From Leptolyngbya sp. NIES-3755 (GTDB taxonomy: Bacteria; Cyanobacteriota; Cyanobacteriia; Leptolyngbyales; Leptolyngbyaceae), in NCBI GenBank assembly GCA_001548435.1, contig AP017308.1, forward strand, positions 629,030-693,029: a DNA stretch of 64,000 nt. Reading direction: 5' to 3'. Position numbers and translations under genes: made by a program. The notes beneath the pieces are model-generated. The model was not told where the DNA came from and made no database searches. It was given only the letters and a program-made list of their open reading frames with translations. This document shows, in pieces, positions 55,313-63,629 of the stretch. How positions within the stretch are numbered: position 1 is the first letter of the stretch; each line of letters begins with the position of its first letter.

Positions 55313-55388
55313 GCGATCGCTCCTACGAGTCCCGTTTGAAACTTGCTTTATTTCTATTCTAGCAATTTCCCCCTTTCCTCGAATCTCG

Positions 55389-55982
55389 TCAACCAATCTC
55401 TATAATTTGATTCACAGTTAGGGTTAACTCAGGAAATGTACGAGAAAGAATACGATCGTCCCCCTTAAAGGCAGTGGATTGATAAACGCCTGACTCATCT
55501 AGTAAGTAGACGAATATCGTAGGTATTTTGGGATTGCCTAGATAGTTTCTGCTCCCGATCGCTAAATAATCCACAATCCAATATTCAGAAATTCCCAACC
55601 GTTGATATTCATCGAGTTTATCAACATAATCGTCTTCCCAATTGGTAGAAACTACTTCTACCGCTAATTGAATGGGTTTATCCAAAGCAGCATAGGCATT
55701 TCGTTCAGAGCGCCACGTTGCCTTGCTGATGACACTGACATCTGGTTTGCGTCCTCGATTTTCACCTGTTTGAATCACGGCGGTATTATTCACAACGTAA
55801 TCAAGCTGCGATCGTCTAATTTCATCATTGAAAGCAAACAGGATGAAGAAGTTAACATCATCGTGCTGCCGTGTCGCTCTCATCTCAACGATTTCTCCAT
55901 CGATCAGTTCATAGTTTGCATCTTCGGGATATTGATCAAGAAACTGATCAAAGGTGAGCTTTTGTTTAGTAGCGATCGTCAT
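55389..55982 (-). CDS. Uma2 family PD-(D/E)XK protein
   Basis: 197 residues from ATG 55982 (MTIATKQKL), with AGGAGGA 9 nt upstream. 'FDQFLDQYPEDANYELIDGEIVEM' in outline opens the fold; 'GRKPDVSVIS' and 'LAVEVVSTNWEDDYVDKLDEY' carry the acidic and Lys residues of the Uma2 site. Function unknown, as for the other copy. Only 76 bp separate it from the IscA-type gene. Confidence 0.87.
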   Translation of the reverse strand: MTIATKQKLTFDQFLDQYPEDANYELIDGEIVEMRATRQHDDVNFFILFAFNDEIRRSQLDYVVNNTAVIQTGENRGRKPDVSVISKATWRSERNAYAALDKPIQLAVEVVSTNWEDDYVDKLDEYQRLGISEYWIVDYLAIGSRNYLGNPKIPTIFVYLLDESGVYQSTAFKGDDRILSRTFPELTLTVNQIIEIG

Positions 55983-56157
55983 TGCAACAGTTCCTCCTGT
56001 TTCCAATCTCTCAATCATAAACCTGTCAGCAGTTCAGATGTACAATATGTGGAGTCAAAACATAAGTAGGAATACTGAGTTTCAAACGCCAATTTGACAG
56101 TAGTTTCGTTACATTTAATACTGCTCTTCCACACTCTACGACCCCCGATCGACACTC

Positions 56158-59100
56158 ATGACTCCATCCGATGCAGCCCGAATCGAACCGTTTATCGATC
56201 GTTGGCAAAATTCCAGCGGTAATGAACGTGCAAATTATCAAATGTTCTTTTCGGAACTCTGTGATGCGCTGGGAGTCTCGCGTCCTGATGTCAAAGGTAG
56301 CGTTCCAGGTGATCCTTACTGTTTTGATAAAGATATTACGATCTATCATCCCAGTGGGAAGAAGACAGCGGGATATATTGATGTCTACAAAGCAGAGCAT
56401 TTTTTGATCGAGGCGAAGCAGGGGAGCGATCGATCAAATAAAGGCACAGCAAAACGAGGAACGAATGCGTATCTCAAAGCAATGGAAGCGGCGTTTGTGC
56501 AAGCGATCGCCTATACGCGCAATCTCTCTAGTAAGCCTCCGTTTCTGTTGACTTGTGACATTGGCGATCACTTTGAGCTTTGGTTGGGATTTAATGGGGA
56601 TTACGGTGGATATGGGGCGCGGCGAGAGATTGCACTCACGGATCTGCGAAATGAAGAGACGTTTGATCTGTTCGTGGATATCTTTACTGACCCGCAGAAG
56701 CGCAACCCGGAAAAGATTGCGGCGAAGGTAACGCGAGAAGTGGCGGCGGATTTGGCGGAGTTGTCGAGGCGGCTGGAAGGAGTGCATGAGGCGCAAGAAG
56801 TGGCAGCGTTTCTGATGCGCTGTATCTTTACGATGTTTGCGGAAGATGTGGGGCTACTCAAAGAGCATTTGTTTACGCAGGCATTGGAGACGCGATGGAA
56901 GGCGAATCCGAAGAGTTTTCAGCCGGAAGTGGAAAGTCTCTGGCAGGCGATGAATGATGGCACAACGTTTGGGTTTTATGGTCGGTTGTTGCGGTTTAAT
57001 GGGGGATTGTTTGCGGAGGCGAAGGCGTTTGAGTTGGGCGAGAGCCAGCTTGAGGTGTTGCTCACGGCGGCAAAGCGGGAATGGAAAGAGGTGGAGCCTG
57101 CGATTTTTGGGACGTTGCTGGAGCGGGCGCTGGATTCGCGGGAGCGGAGTAAGTTGGGGGCGCATTATACCCCTCGATCGTATGTGGAACGGTTGGTGCG
57201 TCCGGTGGTGCTGGAGCCGCTGCGCGAACAGTGGGATTTGGTGCAGCTTGAAGTGAAGCAGGCTTTGAATAATGGGGAATTGGAGCCGACTGAGAAGCAG
57301 AAAAAGAAAGCGATCGACATTCTTGAGGCGTTTCTGAAGGAACTGCGGGAGGTTAAGATTCTCGATCCGGCGTGTGGGTCGGGGAATTTTTTGTATGTGA
57401 CGCTGGATTTGCTGAAGGGGCTTGAGTCGGAGGTGTTGAAGCGGCTTTCTGATGTGGTGGGTGGGGAGCAGTTGCGGATTGATGATTTTCAGGTGAATCC
57501 GTCACAGTTTTTAGGGATTGAGATTAATCCTCGTGCGGCAGCGATCGCGGATTTAGTGATCTGGATTGGGTATTTGCAGTGGCACTTTAAGCGGTTTGGG
57601 GATATTCCGCCTGTGGAGCCTGTGTTGCGCGAGTACAAGAATATTGAGTGTCGCGATGCGGTGCTGGCGTATGACGGGATGGAACCGGAGATTGATAAAG
57701 CGACGGGAGAGGTGCGAACTCGGTGGGGTGGTCGAATGATGAAAAGTCCGGTGACGGGGGAAGAAGTGCCAGATCCGAGCGATCGAATTCCGATTTATCG
57801 GTATTTGAATCCTCGTTCCGCAGAGTGGTTGCCCTCACCCCTAGCCCCTCTCCCGGAGGGCGAGGGGGACAAGAAAAATGCGGTTCGGCTCCCTTCTCCC
57901 CTAGGGAGAAGGGTTGGGGATGAGGGCATCGATCAGTTAGCGGGACGGACGAGACAGATTCCGGCAGTATTATTACAACGAGCAAGAGAACTGAGACAGC
58001 AGCAGACTCCAGCAGAACAATTATTGTGGGAATGCTTACGCAATCGGCAACTCTGTAATGCCAAGTTTCGCAGGCAACACAATTTGGGGCAGTTTATTGC
58101 TGATTTCTACTGTCATGAAGCTTTATTGGTGATTGAACTGGATGGCGGAATTCATGAACAGCAAAAACAAAGAGATGACGATCGCGATCAATGGATGCAA
58201 GCGCAGGGTTTTACAGTTTTGCGGTTTCAGAATGAAGAAGTTTTCAAAGACACAGAAATGGTTCTAGAGCAAATTGCTCGATGTTTGCCCTCACCCCTAG
58301 CCCCTCTCCCGGAGGGCGAGGGGGACAAGAAAAATGCGGTTCGGCTCCCTTCTCCCCCAGGGAGAAGGGTTGGGGATGAGGGCAAAGTCTACATCGTGAG
58401 TAATCCACCCTTTATCGGAAATGCCTGGATTCGTGAACGATTAGGAGATGGCTACGCTGAAGCGCTCCGTAGAGTCTACAAAGACGTGCCTGATACCGTT
58501 GATTTCGTGATGTACTGGTGGCATAAAGCCGCAGAACTCGCTCGCGAAAACCGGATTGTGAGATTCGGATTCATCACAACGAATAGCATTCATCAAGTTC
58601 GACAAAGGAAAGTAATCGAGTTCCATCAAAATCAGAAGAATCCGATTCAATTGATATTTGCGATCGCAGATCATCCCTGGGTAGATAAGGGGGCAGCAGT
58701 CAGAATTGCAATGACGATCGGGCAAAGTGATTCATCCAATGTTGTTCGAGTTCCCCAACTTGGGACTGTAATTCAAGAAATCAATGCAAGAACACCAGAA
58801 GACTCAGCAGAACAAGTTCACATTCAAGTTACTAATGCAAGTCAGATTTCTAGTGATTTAAAGGCAGATATAGCTCTCACTAGAAGCTATGCTTTACAAG
58901 CGAACTCTAAACTGTCAAGTCGTGGCATGGAGATGCGTGGCGCTGGCTTTCTCTTGACTGCAAAAGAAGCTGTAAGTGTAGGCTATGACGAAATTAATAG
59001 AACTCCGAAGGTCATCAAAAGATATTTGAATGGTAGAGACATAACAGATATCTCAAGAAACCTATACACGATCGACTTATTTGGTTTATCAATTCAGGAG

Positions 59101-60156
59101 ATTCAAGATCACTATCCAGAAATGTATCAATGGGTTTATGAAAGGGTGAAACCAGAGCGAGATGCCAATCGACGTAAGGCTTCCCGCGAAAAGTGGTGGG
59201 TATATGGTGAGGCAAGAGCAACCTTTAGACCGGCTTTAGCTAATCTAAAAAGATACATTGCGACAGTTGAGACAGCTAAACATCGCACATTCTTGTTTCT
59301 TGAAAATGATATTGTCCCAGACAATAAATTGGTTGTTATTGCCCTTGAAGATGCCTATTTTCTTGGAGTTCTTTCTAGCAAAATTCATATAATTTGGTCA
59401 CTTGCAGCAGGCGGAAGGCTAGGCTTCGGCAACGATCCTGTCTACGTAAAAACTCGTTGCTTCGATCCCTTCCCTTTCCCCGAAGCAACCGACGCGCAAA
59501 AGCAAACCATCCGTGACCTCGCAGAACGCCTCGACTCCCATCGCAAACGAGTCCAAGCCCAACATCCCGAAGTCACCATCACCGCAATGTACAACCTGCT
59601 AGAAAAGATTCGTGCAGGACAAGAACTCACAGACCTCGATCGAGCTTTCAACCAAAAAGCCCTCGTTTCCACCCTCAAACAAATCCACGACGATCTCGAT
59701 ACCGCCGTATTCGCCGCCTACAATTGGTCGCTCACCCTCACCGACGATCAAATCCTCGAAAACCTCGTCACCCTCAACGCCCAACGCGCCGAAGAAGAAC
59801 GCAACGGCTTCATTCGCTGGCTCCGCCCCGACTATCAAGCCCCCAACGAAACCCAAACCCAACAAACCCTCCAAGGCATCACCGACCCCGAAATCGAAAC
59901 AACGATTGCCCCGATCGAACAACAAAAACTCCCCAAAGCCTTCAAAGATCAACTCGCTGCTGTCCGCGATCTCCTCCGTACCCAAGGCGGCGAATGGTCG
60001 ATCGAGCAAATCACTGCCCAATTCAAAAACGCCACTCGCCAAAAACAAACCATTCTCACCTGTCTTGAGAGCTTAGAAGCCTTGGGAATTGTGGCTCGAC
60101 ATGGAGAAGAGAATAGCGATCGATGGTATTTCGCAGAATTGCAAAAGGTGAGCTAA
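56158..60156 (+). CDS. MmeI-like restriction-modification enzyme with inserted DUF559 nuclease domain
   Basis: A 1332-residue bifunctional enzyme. The N-terminal nuclease core (1-100) has Asp75 and Glu85-Ala-Lys87 ('YIDVYKAEHFLIEAKQ'), a PD-(D/E)XK site as in MmeI. A helical spacer follows, then the N6-adenine methyltransferase with motif I DPACGSGNF (403-411) and motif IV NPPF (749-752). The TRD-like and C-terminal helical parts end the protein. Residues 558-742 are a foreign in-frame block with a DUF559 domain between two repeats; without it the length would be about 1147, near the family norm. Base composition changes sharply within the gene. No separate R, S or M partner is adjacent; it is a one-gene R-M system (type IIL-like). 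Confidence 0.85.
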   Translation: MTPSDAARIEPFIDRWQNSSGNERANYQMFFSELCDALGVSRPDVKGSVPGDPYCFDKDITIYHPSGKKTAGYIDVYKAEHFLIEAKQGSDRSNKGTAKRGTNAYLKAMEAAFVQAIAYTRNLSSKPPFLLTCDIGDHFELWLGFNGDYGGYGARREIALTDLRNEETFDLFVDIFTDPQKRNPEKIAAKVTREVAADLAELSRRLEGVHEAQEVAAFLMRCIFTMFAEDVGLLKEHLFTQALETRWKANPKSFQPEVESLWQAMNDGTTFGFYGRLLRFNGGLFAEAKAFELGESQLEVLLTAAKREWKEVEPAIFGTLLERALDSRERSKLGAHYTPRSYVERLVRPVVLEPLREQWDLVQLEVKQALNNGELEPTEKQKKKAIDILEAFLKELREVKILDPACGSGNFLYVTLDLLKGLESEVLKRLSDVVGGEQLRIDDFQVNPSQFLGIEINPRAAAIADLVIWIGYLQWHFKRFGDIPPVEPVLREYKNIECRDAVLAYDGMEPEIDKATGEVRTRWGGRMMKSPVTGEEVPDPSDRIPIYRYLNPRSAEWLPSPLAPLPEGEGDKKNAVRLPSPLGRRVGDEGIDQLAGRTRQIPAVLLQRARELRQQQTPAEQLLWECLRNRQLCNAKFRRQHNLGQFIADFYCHEALLVIELDGGIHEQQKQRDDDRDQWMQAQGFTVLRFQNEEVFKDTEMVLEQIARCLPSPLAPLPEGEGDKKNAVRLPSPPGRRVGDEGKVYIVSNPPFIGNAWIRERLGDGYAEALRRVYKDVPDTVDFVMYWWHKAAELARENRIVRFGFITTNSIHQVRQRKVIEFHQNQKNPIQLIFAIADHPWVDKGAAVRIAMTIGQSDSSNVVRVPQLGTVIQEINARTPEDSAEQVHIQVTNASQISSDLKADIALTRSYALQANSKLSSRGMEMRGAGFLLTAKEAVSVGYDEINRTPKVIKRYLNGRDITDISRNLYTIDLFGLSIQEIQDHYPEMYQWVYERVKPERDANRRKASREKWWVYGEARATFRPALANLKRYIATVETAKHRTFLFLENDIVPDNKLVVIALEDAYFLGVLSSKIHIIWSLAAGGRLGFGNDPVYVKTRCFDPFPFPEATDAQKQTIRDLAERLDSHRKRVQAQHPEVTITAMYNLLEKIRAGQELTDLDRAFNQKALVSTLKQIHDDLDTAVFAAYNWSLTLTDDQILENLVTLNAQRAEEERNGFIRWLRPDYQAPNETQTQQTLQGITDPEIETTIAPIEQQKLPKAFKDQLAAVRDLLRTQGGEWSIEQITAQFKNATRQKQTILTCLESLEALGIVARHGEENSDRWYFAELQKVS
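57831..57927 (+). repeat. 97-bp GC-rich repeat, copy 1
   Basis: Begins GCCCTCACCCCTAGCCCC and ends GTTGGGGATGAGGGC. The two 24-bp ends are imperfect inverted repeats of each other (20 of 24 positions pair). An internal GGGAGAAGGG/CCCTTCTCCC hairpin adds structure. It is read here as LPSPLAPLPEGEGDKK...GRRVGDEG. Identical to copy 2 except one base near its centre (CTAGGGAG versus CCAGGGAG). Confidence 0.92.
58287..58383 (+). repeat. 97-bp GC-rich repeat, copy 2
   Basis: Direct copy of 57831-57927 with 96 of 97 bases the same, in the same reading frame. The single change turns Leu to Pro in the encoded SPLGRR/SPPGRR segment. Confidence 0.92.
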
Positions 60157-60170
60157 AAGCCTCAACCCAA

Positions 60171-61064
60171 TCAATTCATCACCTGTTCCAACACCCAATC
60201 TTGAATCAATTGATTCACTCGATCGGGAATTTCATCATGGGGACAATGCCCCGCATTCAGATAGTATTCCGTCAATTGCGGGTGATAGCTGCGGAACTTT
60301 GCACCCCGCTCCCGCGCATTAATCCACGGATCACCCTCACCCCAAAGCATCAACAGCGGTCGCGGGAGTTGATTCAATAACACATCAACCTTCTCCCCTT
60401 GAGGAGTGCGAAACACAGAAGCAAAAACCTTCTCGGCTCCTGGATCAAAGGCTGGACGTTGAATCTCCTCGATTAATCGATCAGTAATTGCTGTCTGATC
60501 GAGATACACCTTTTGCAGCGTGTTCCGAATCACCGATTTTTGCCGCACATATTGAAATAAGAGCCAGCTTGCCCAATCTTGATGGAACAAGGTCATGACA
60601 AAATTGCCCATCACTTGACGAATCGGATCAGGTTTGGTCGTCCCTTGAATATCCGTAAACGGACCTGCACTATTAATCAAAATCAAACCTGCTGCGGATT
60701 CGGGACGCTGAGAAGCTACACAGAGCGCCACATAGCCCCCCAGAGAATTTCCAGCAATCACCGCAGGCGCACCGATTACTTCGGTAATAAAATCGTGAAT
60801 CTGATCCCGCCAAAGATCGCCGCTATATTTCCAATCTGGTTTTGCCGATCGACCAAATCCCAGTAAATCGATCGCCCAAACCTCGAACTCTGAACTCAGA
60901 CCGATCACATTCTTGCGCCAGTGATCCGTCGAAGCTCCGAAACCGTGAATTAACAATAACGGGGGACGATTTTTTCGCTCACCCATTCGCACATAGTAAA
61001 CTGACTCGTTTCGCCAGTTCCAATACTGTCCGGGAACCGACTCGATCGAAGAAGCGACCTGCAT
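60171..61064 (-). CDS. Alpha/beta hydrolase
   Basis: A 297-residue hydrolase. 'LLIHGFGASTDHWRKN' forms the oxyanion hole, 'IAGNSLGGYVALCVA' the nucleophile elbow (Ser), and 'MLWGEGDPWINARERG' and 'NAGHCPHDEIPDRV' supply Asp and His. This pattern is common to a cyanobacterial/plastid group that includes pheophytinase-like enzymes; substrate not established. It is related to the hydrolase at 34676-35914. It lies downstream of glcD in the same direction (38-bp gap) and converges with the MmeI-like gene. Confidence 0.85.
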   Translation of the reverse strand: MQVASSIESVPGQYWNWRNESVYYVRMGERKNRPPLLLIHGFGASTDHWRKNVIGLSSEFEVWAIDLLGFGRSAKPDWKYSGDLWRDQIHDFITEVIGAPAVIAGNSLGGYVALCVASQRPESAAGLILINSAGPFTDIQGTTKPDPIRQVMGNFVMTLFHQDWASWLLFQYVRQKSVIRNTLQKVYLDQTAITDRLIEEIQRPAFDPGAEKVFASVFRTPQGEKVDVLLNQLPRPLLMLWGEGDPWINARERGAKFRSYHPQLTEYYLNAGHCPHDEIPDRVNQLIQDWVLEQVMN

Positions 61065-61102
61065 GACACAATCCGCAATACAAACATCTCTAATTGTAGA
61101 TC

Positions 61103-62572
61103 TTAAAAGCGATCGACATTTTCAAACGTCTTTTGTCCATACGCTTTCGCTGCTTCTCCACAAGTCCGAGGAGTCGGAAAGAGCTTCGTCGGATTTGCAA
61201 TTCCTTTCGGATCAAAGGCTTGTCTCACCCATTGCATCGTCTCCAAGTCCGCAGGCGAGAACATTTCTGGCATGTAACAGCGTTTATCTGCACCGATTCC
61301 GTGTTCTCCAGAAATACTGCCACCGACTTTCACACAGAGCTTAAGAATTTCACCACCGAGTTCTTCAACTTGCTCTAATGCACCTGGAACCGCATTATCG
61401 TACAGAATCAGCGGATGTAAATTTCCGTCTCCTGCATGAAAGACATTCGCGACTTTGTAACCATGCTTTTCGCCTAATGCTTCAATCTCACTCAAAACAT
61501 ATTCAAGCTTGGTACGCGGAATCACACCATCCTGCACATAGTAATCAGGACTCATCCGACCCATCGCTGCGAATGCTGCTTTCCGACCTTTCCAGAGGGT
61601 GAGCCGTTCATCTGCATCCGTCGCAACCGTAACGTTTCGCGCTCCATTCTGCTTACAGATTTCGACAACTCGTTGCGTATTCAGTTCTGCCTCAACTTCC
61701 AAACCATCCACTTCGACCAGCAAAATCGCAGTTGCATCTCGTGGATAGCATCCAGTCGCGACGACATCTTCCACAGCATTGATGCTCATGTTGTCCATCA
61801 TTTCCATGCCGCCCGGAATAATGCCCGCACTGATAATGTCGGATACGGTTGCACCTGCGGCTTCCACACTGGTGAAATCGGCTAAGAGAACGCGAATCGA
61901 TTCGGGAGTTTTGAGGATCTTCAGAGTCACTTCAGTCGCAATTCCGAGTGTGCCTTCAGAACCGACAAAGATTCCGGTCAAATCGTATCCGGGCATCTCA
62001 GGAATTTCGCCGCCTAACTCTACGATCGAGCCATCCGGGGTAACAATCTTCACGCCCAAAACATGATTCGTAGTCACGCCATATTTTAAGCAATGGACTC
62101 CACCGGAATTTTCAGCGACATTGCCACCGATCGAACAAATAATCTGACTCGATGGATCAGGTGCGTAATAAAATCCTGCACCGCTTACCGTTTGAGTCAC
62201 CCAGCTATTAATCACACCAGGCTGAACGACGACGCGCTGATTTTCTAAATCGACCTTGAGAATCTTCCGCATCAGCGACGTGACGATCAAAACGCAATTT
62301 TGAATCGGCAACGCACCTCCAGATAATCCAGTTCCCGAACCACGAGCGACAAAAGGAACTTGATATCGATCGCAGATTTTTACCACTTCTGCCACTTCTT
62401 CAGTCGTGCGAGGAAGCACCACAATCTCAGGACGTTCACGATAGCTCGTCAAGCCATCACATTCGTACACCAGCAATTCTTCGCGTTTTCTGACGACCCC
62501 AGATTTGCCCACGACTGCCTCAAACGCTCGTGCGATCGCTTGCCAATTCGATTGAGTTATTATCGCTGTCAT
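61103..62572 (-). CDS. glcD: Glycolate dehydrogenase subunit GlcD (FAD-linked oxidase)
   Basis: 489 residues from ATG 62572 (MTAIITQ); an upstream ATG at 62647 lies in leader sequence and is unlikely. The FAD-binding type 4 domain has 'VPFVARGSGTGLSGGALPI' and 'GGNVAENSGGVHCLKYG', and the C-terminal cap has 'NVFHAGDGNLHPLILYDN' and 'GGSISGEHGIGADKR'. It oxidises glycolate to glyoxylate in photorespiration (or lactate in some strains). GlcE and GlcF are not adjacent, which is usual in cyanobacteria. It starts 148 bp from the divergent ATP-grasp gene. Confidence 0.92.
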   Translation of the reverse strand: MTAIITQSNWQAIARAFEAVVGKSGVVRKREELLVYECDGLTSYRERPEIVVLPRTTEEVAEVVKICDRYQVPFVARGSGTGLSGGALPIQNCVLIVTSLMRKILKVDLENQRVVVQPGVINSWVTQTVSGAGFYYAPDPSSQIICSIGGNVAENSGGVHCLKYGVTTNHVLGVKIVTPDGSIVELGGEIPEMPGYDLTGIFVGSEGTLGIATEVTLKILKTPESIRVLLADFTSVEAAGATVSDIISAGIIPGGMEMMDNMSINAVEDVVATGCYPRDATAILLVEVDGLEVEAELNTQRVVEICKQNGARNVTVATDADERLTLWKGRKAAFAAMGRMSPDYYVQDGVIPRTKLEYVLSEIEALGEKHGYKVANVFHAGDGNLHPLILYDNAVPGALEQVEELGGEILKLCVKVGGSISGEHGIGADKRCYMPEMFSPADLETMQWVRQAFDPKGIANPTKLFPTPRTCGEAAKAYGQKTFENVDRF

Positions 62573-62720
62573 GTTCTGTTTCCGTGCAACGCTATGTTTA
62601 ACGTACCAAAAATCAGCCAAGAATCGCCCTGATTTACAGCCGCACAATCGTAGAAATGATTACAAAATTATTGATGATGAGCATTGGTGTTTTCTGAGCG
62701 TCCACTTTTTGGGTAACATC

Positions 62721-63629
62721 ATGACCGTTCTCATTTTGGGACAGGCAGCAGATTCTCACGCGGCTCACATTTTTCGTACTCTAGAGCGCTTGGGAATTCG
62801 CTGTAACTTCTGGGATGTGGCAACGTTTCCAACTCAGAGCCAAATTAGCTGGTCGCCGTTGACGCAGGAAGGAACTTTACGACTGGCAGATGGTCGATCG
62901 CTGTCCTTATCTCAAATCAAAAGCGTTTATTGGCGCAGTTTCTCCGGGGTCAAGGTTCCGAAGTTGCCGCATGAAAGTGTGCAGAAAGTAGCGTATCAAG
63001 ATGCGATCGCAGTGATTCGTTCTCTCCTGCAAATTCCTTCAATCCATTGGGTGAATCCATCTCAGGCATACCAACTTCAACGCGAAAGACCACTTCAACT
63101 AAGCAAAGTTCATCAATTAGGCGTAAGGGTTCCAGATACGCTTGTGACGAATGATGCGATCGCAGTTCAAGAATTCGTTCAGCGTCACGCGAAAACGACC
63201 TTCAAACCGATTTACGGAGGGGCGAGAACTCAATTGATGGCGGCTGAACATTTGAATCCTGATCGATTACGGTTGAGCCTAAAAATTGCACCTGTGACTC
63301 TGCAAGAATATGTGGCGGGTGCAAATCTGCGATCGTACATTATCGGCAATGTGGTTTATGCGGCTGAAATCTGTAGTGCATCGTTGGATTTTCACCAAGA
63401 TGACGAAGCGAAATTGATTCCGATCGTCTTGCCAGAAGTAATGTGTCGTCGGGCAATTGCGATCGCGCATACGTTACATGCGGAATGGATGTCGATCGAT
63501 TGGCGATTGACTCCGAGCGGAGATTTTCTATTTCTCGAAGCCAATCCCAATCCGTCGTTTATTGCATTCGAGCAACAGACTGGTTTTCCTATTACTCAGG
63601 CTTTGATTGAACTATTAATCGGTGACTAA
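62721..63629 (+). CDS. RimK-type ATP-grasp enzyme, MvdC/MvdD-like layout
   Basis: 302 residues from ATG 62721 (MTVLILG); the frame extends upstream but that part overlaps the glcD leader. A small N-terminal pre-ATP-grasp domain ('DGRSLSLSQIKSVYWRSFSG') is followed by an ATP-grasp fold with 'FKPIYGGARTQLM', 'LQEYVAGANLRSYIIGNVVY' and the metal-binding 'DFLFLEANPNPSFIAFE'. It should ligate an acid to an amine with ATP. Peptide-macrocyclising homologues (microviridin) have a similar layout, but no precursor peptide gene is seen. Its last 15 bp overlap the convergent amidohydrolase gene. Confidence 0.75.
   Translation: MTVLILGQAADSHAAHIFRTLERLGIRCNFWDVATFPTQSQISWSPLTQEGTLRLADGRSLSLSQIKSVYWRSFSGVKVPKLPHESVQKVAYQDAIAVIRSLLQIPSIHWVNPSQAYQLQRERPLQLSKVHQLGVRVPDTLVTNDAIAVQEFVQRHAKTTFKPIYGGARTQLMAAEHLNPDRLRLSLKIAPVTLQEYVAGANLRSYIIGNVVYAAEICSASLDFHQDDEAKLIPIVLPEVMCRRAIAIAHTLHAEWMSIDWRLTPSGDFLFLEANPNPSFIAFEQQTGFPITQALIELLIGD

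Larger units (their letters stand above)
57831..58383 (+). mobile_element. Repeat-bounded DUF559 nuclease cassette inserted in frame in the MmeI-like gene
   Basis: A 553-bp block: repeat copy 1 (57831-57927), a 359-bp unique core (57928-58286) and repeat copy 2 (58287-58383). The core encodes about 119 residues of a DUF559 domain (Vsr-like PD-(D/E)XK): 'TPAEQLLWECLRNRQL', 'FRRQHNLGQFIADFY' and 'LLVIELDGGIHEQQK'. Metal-site candidates are Glu in AEQLLW, Asp in IADF, and Glu and Asp in IELDG. With two flanking T bases the insertion adds 185 codons without shifting the frame. No start codon or SD opens the core in its own frame, so it is expressed as part of the host protein. No target duplication is visible. 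Confidence 0.75.

Noticed and set aside
57829-58383. An intein in the restriction enzyme
   Set aside because: No Cys/Ser/Thr at the first position, no His-Asn before a Cys/Ser at the end, and no splicing-block motifs; the block is bounded by DNA repeats.
59599-60076. Long frames on both strands over the end of the MmeI-like gene
   Set aside because: They arise from the C-rich codon usage of that part; composition is Ser/Pro/Lys-rich or Glu/Gly-rich without domain features.
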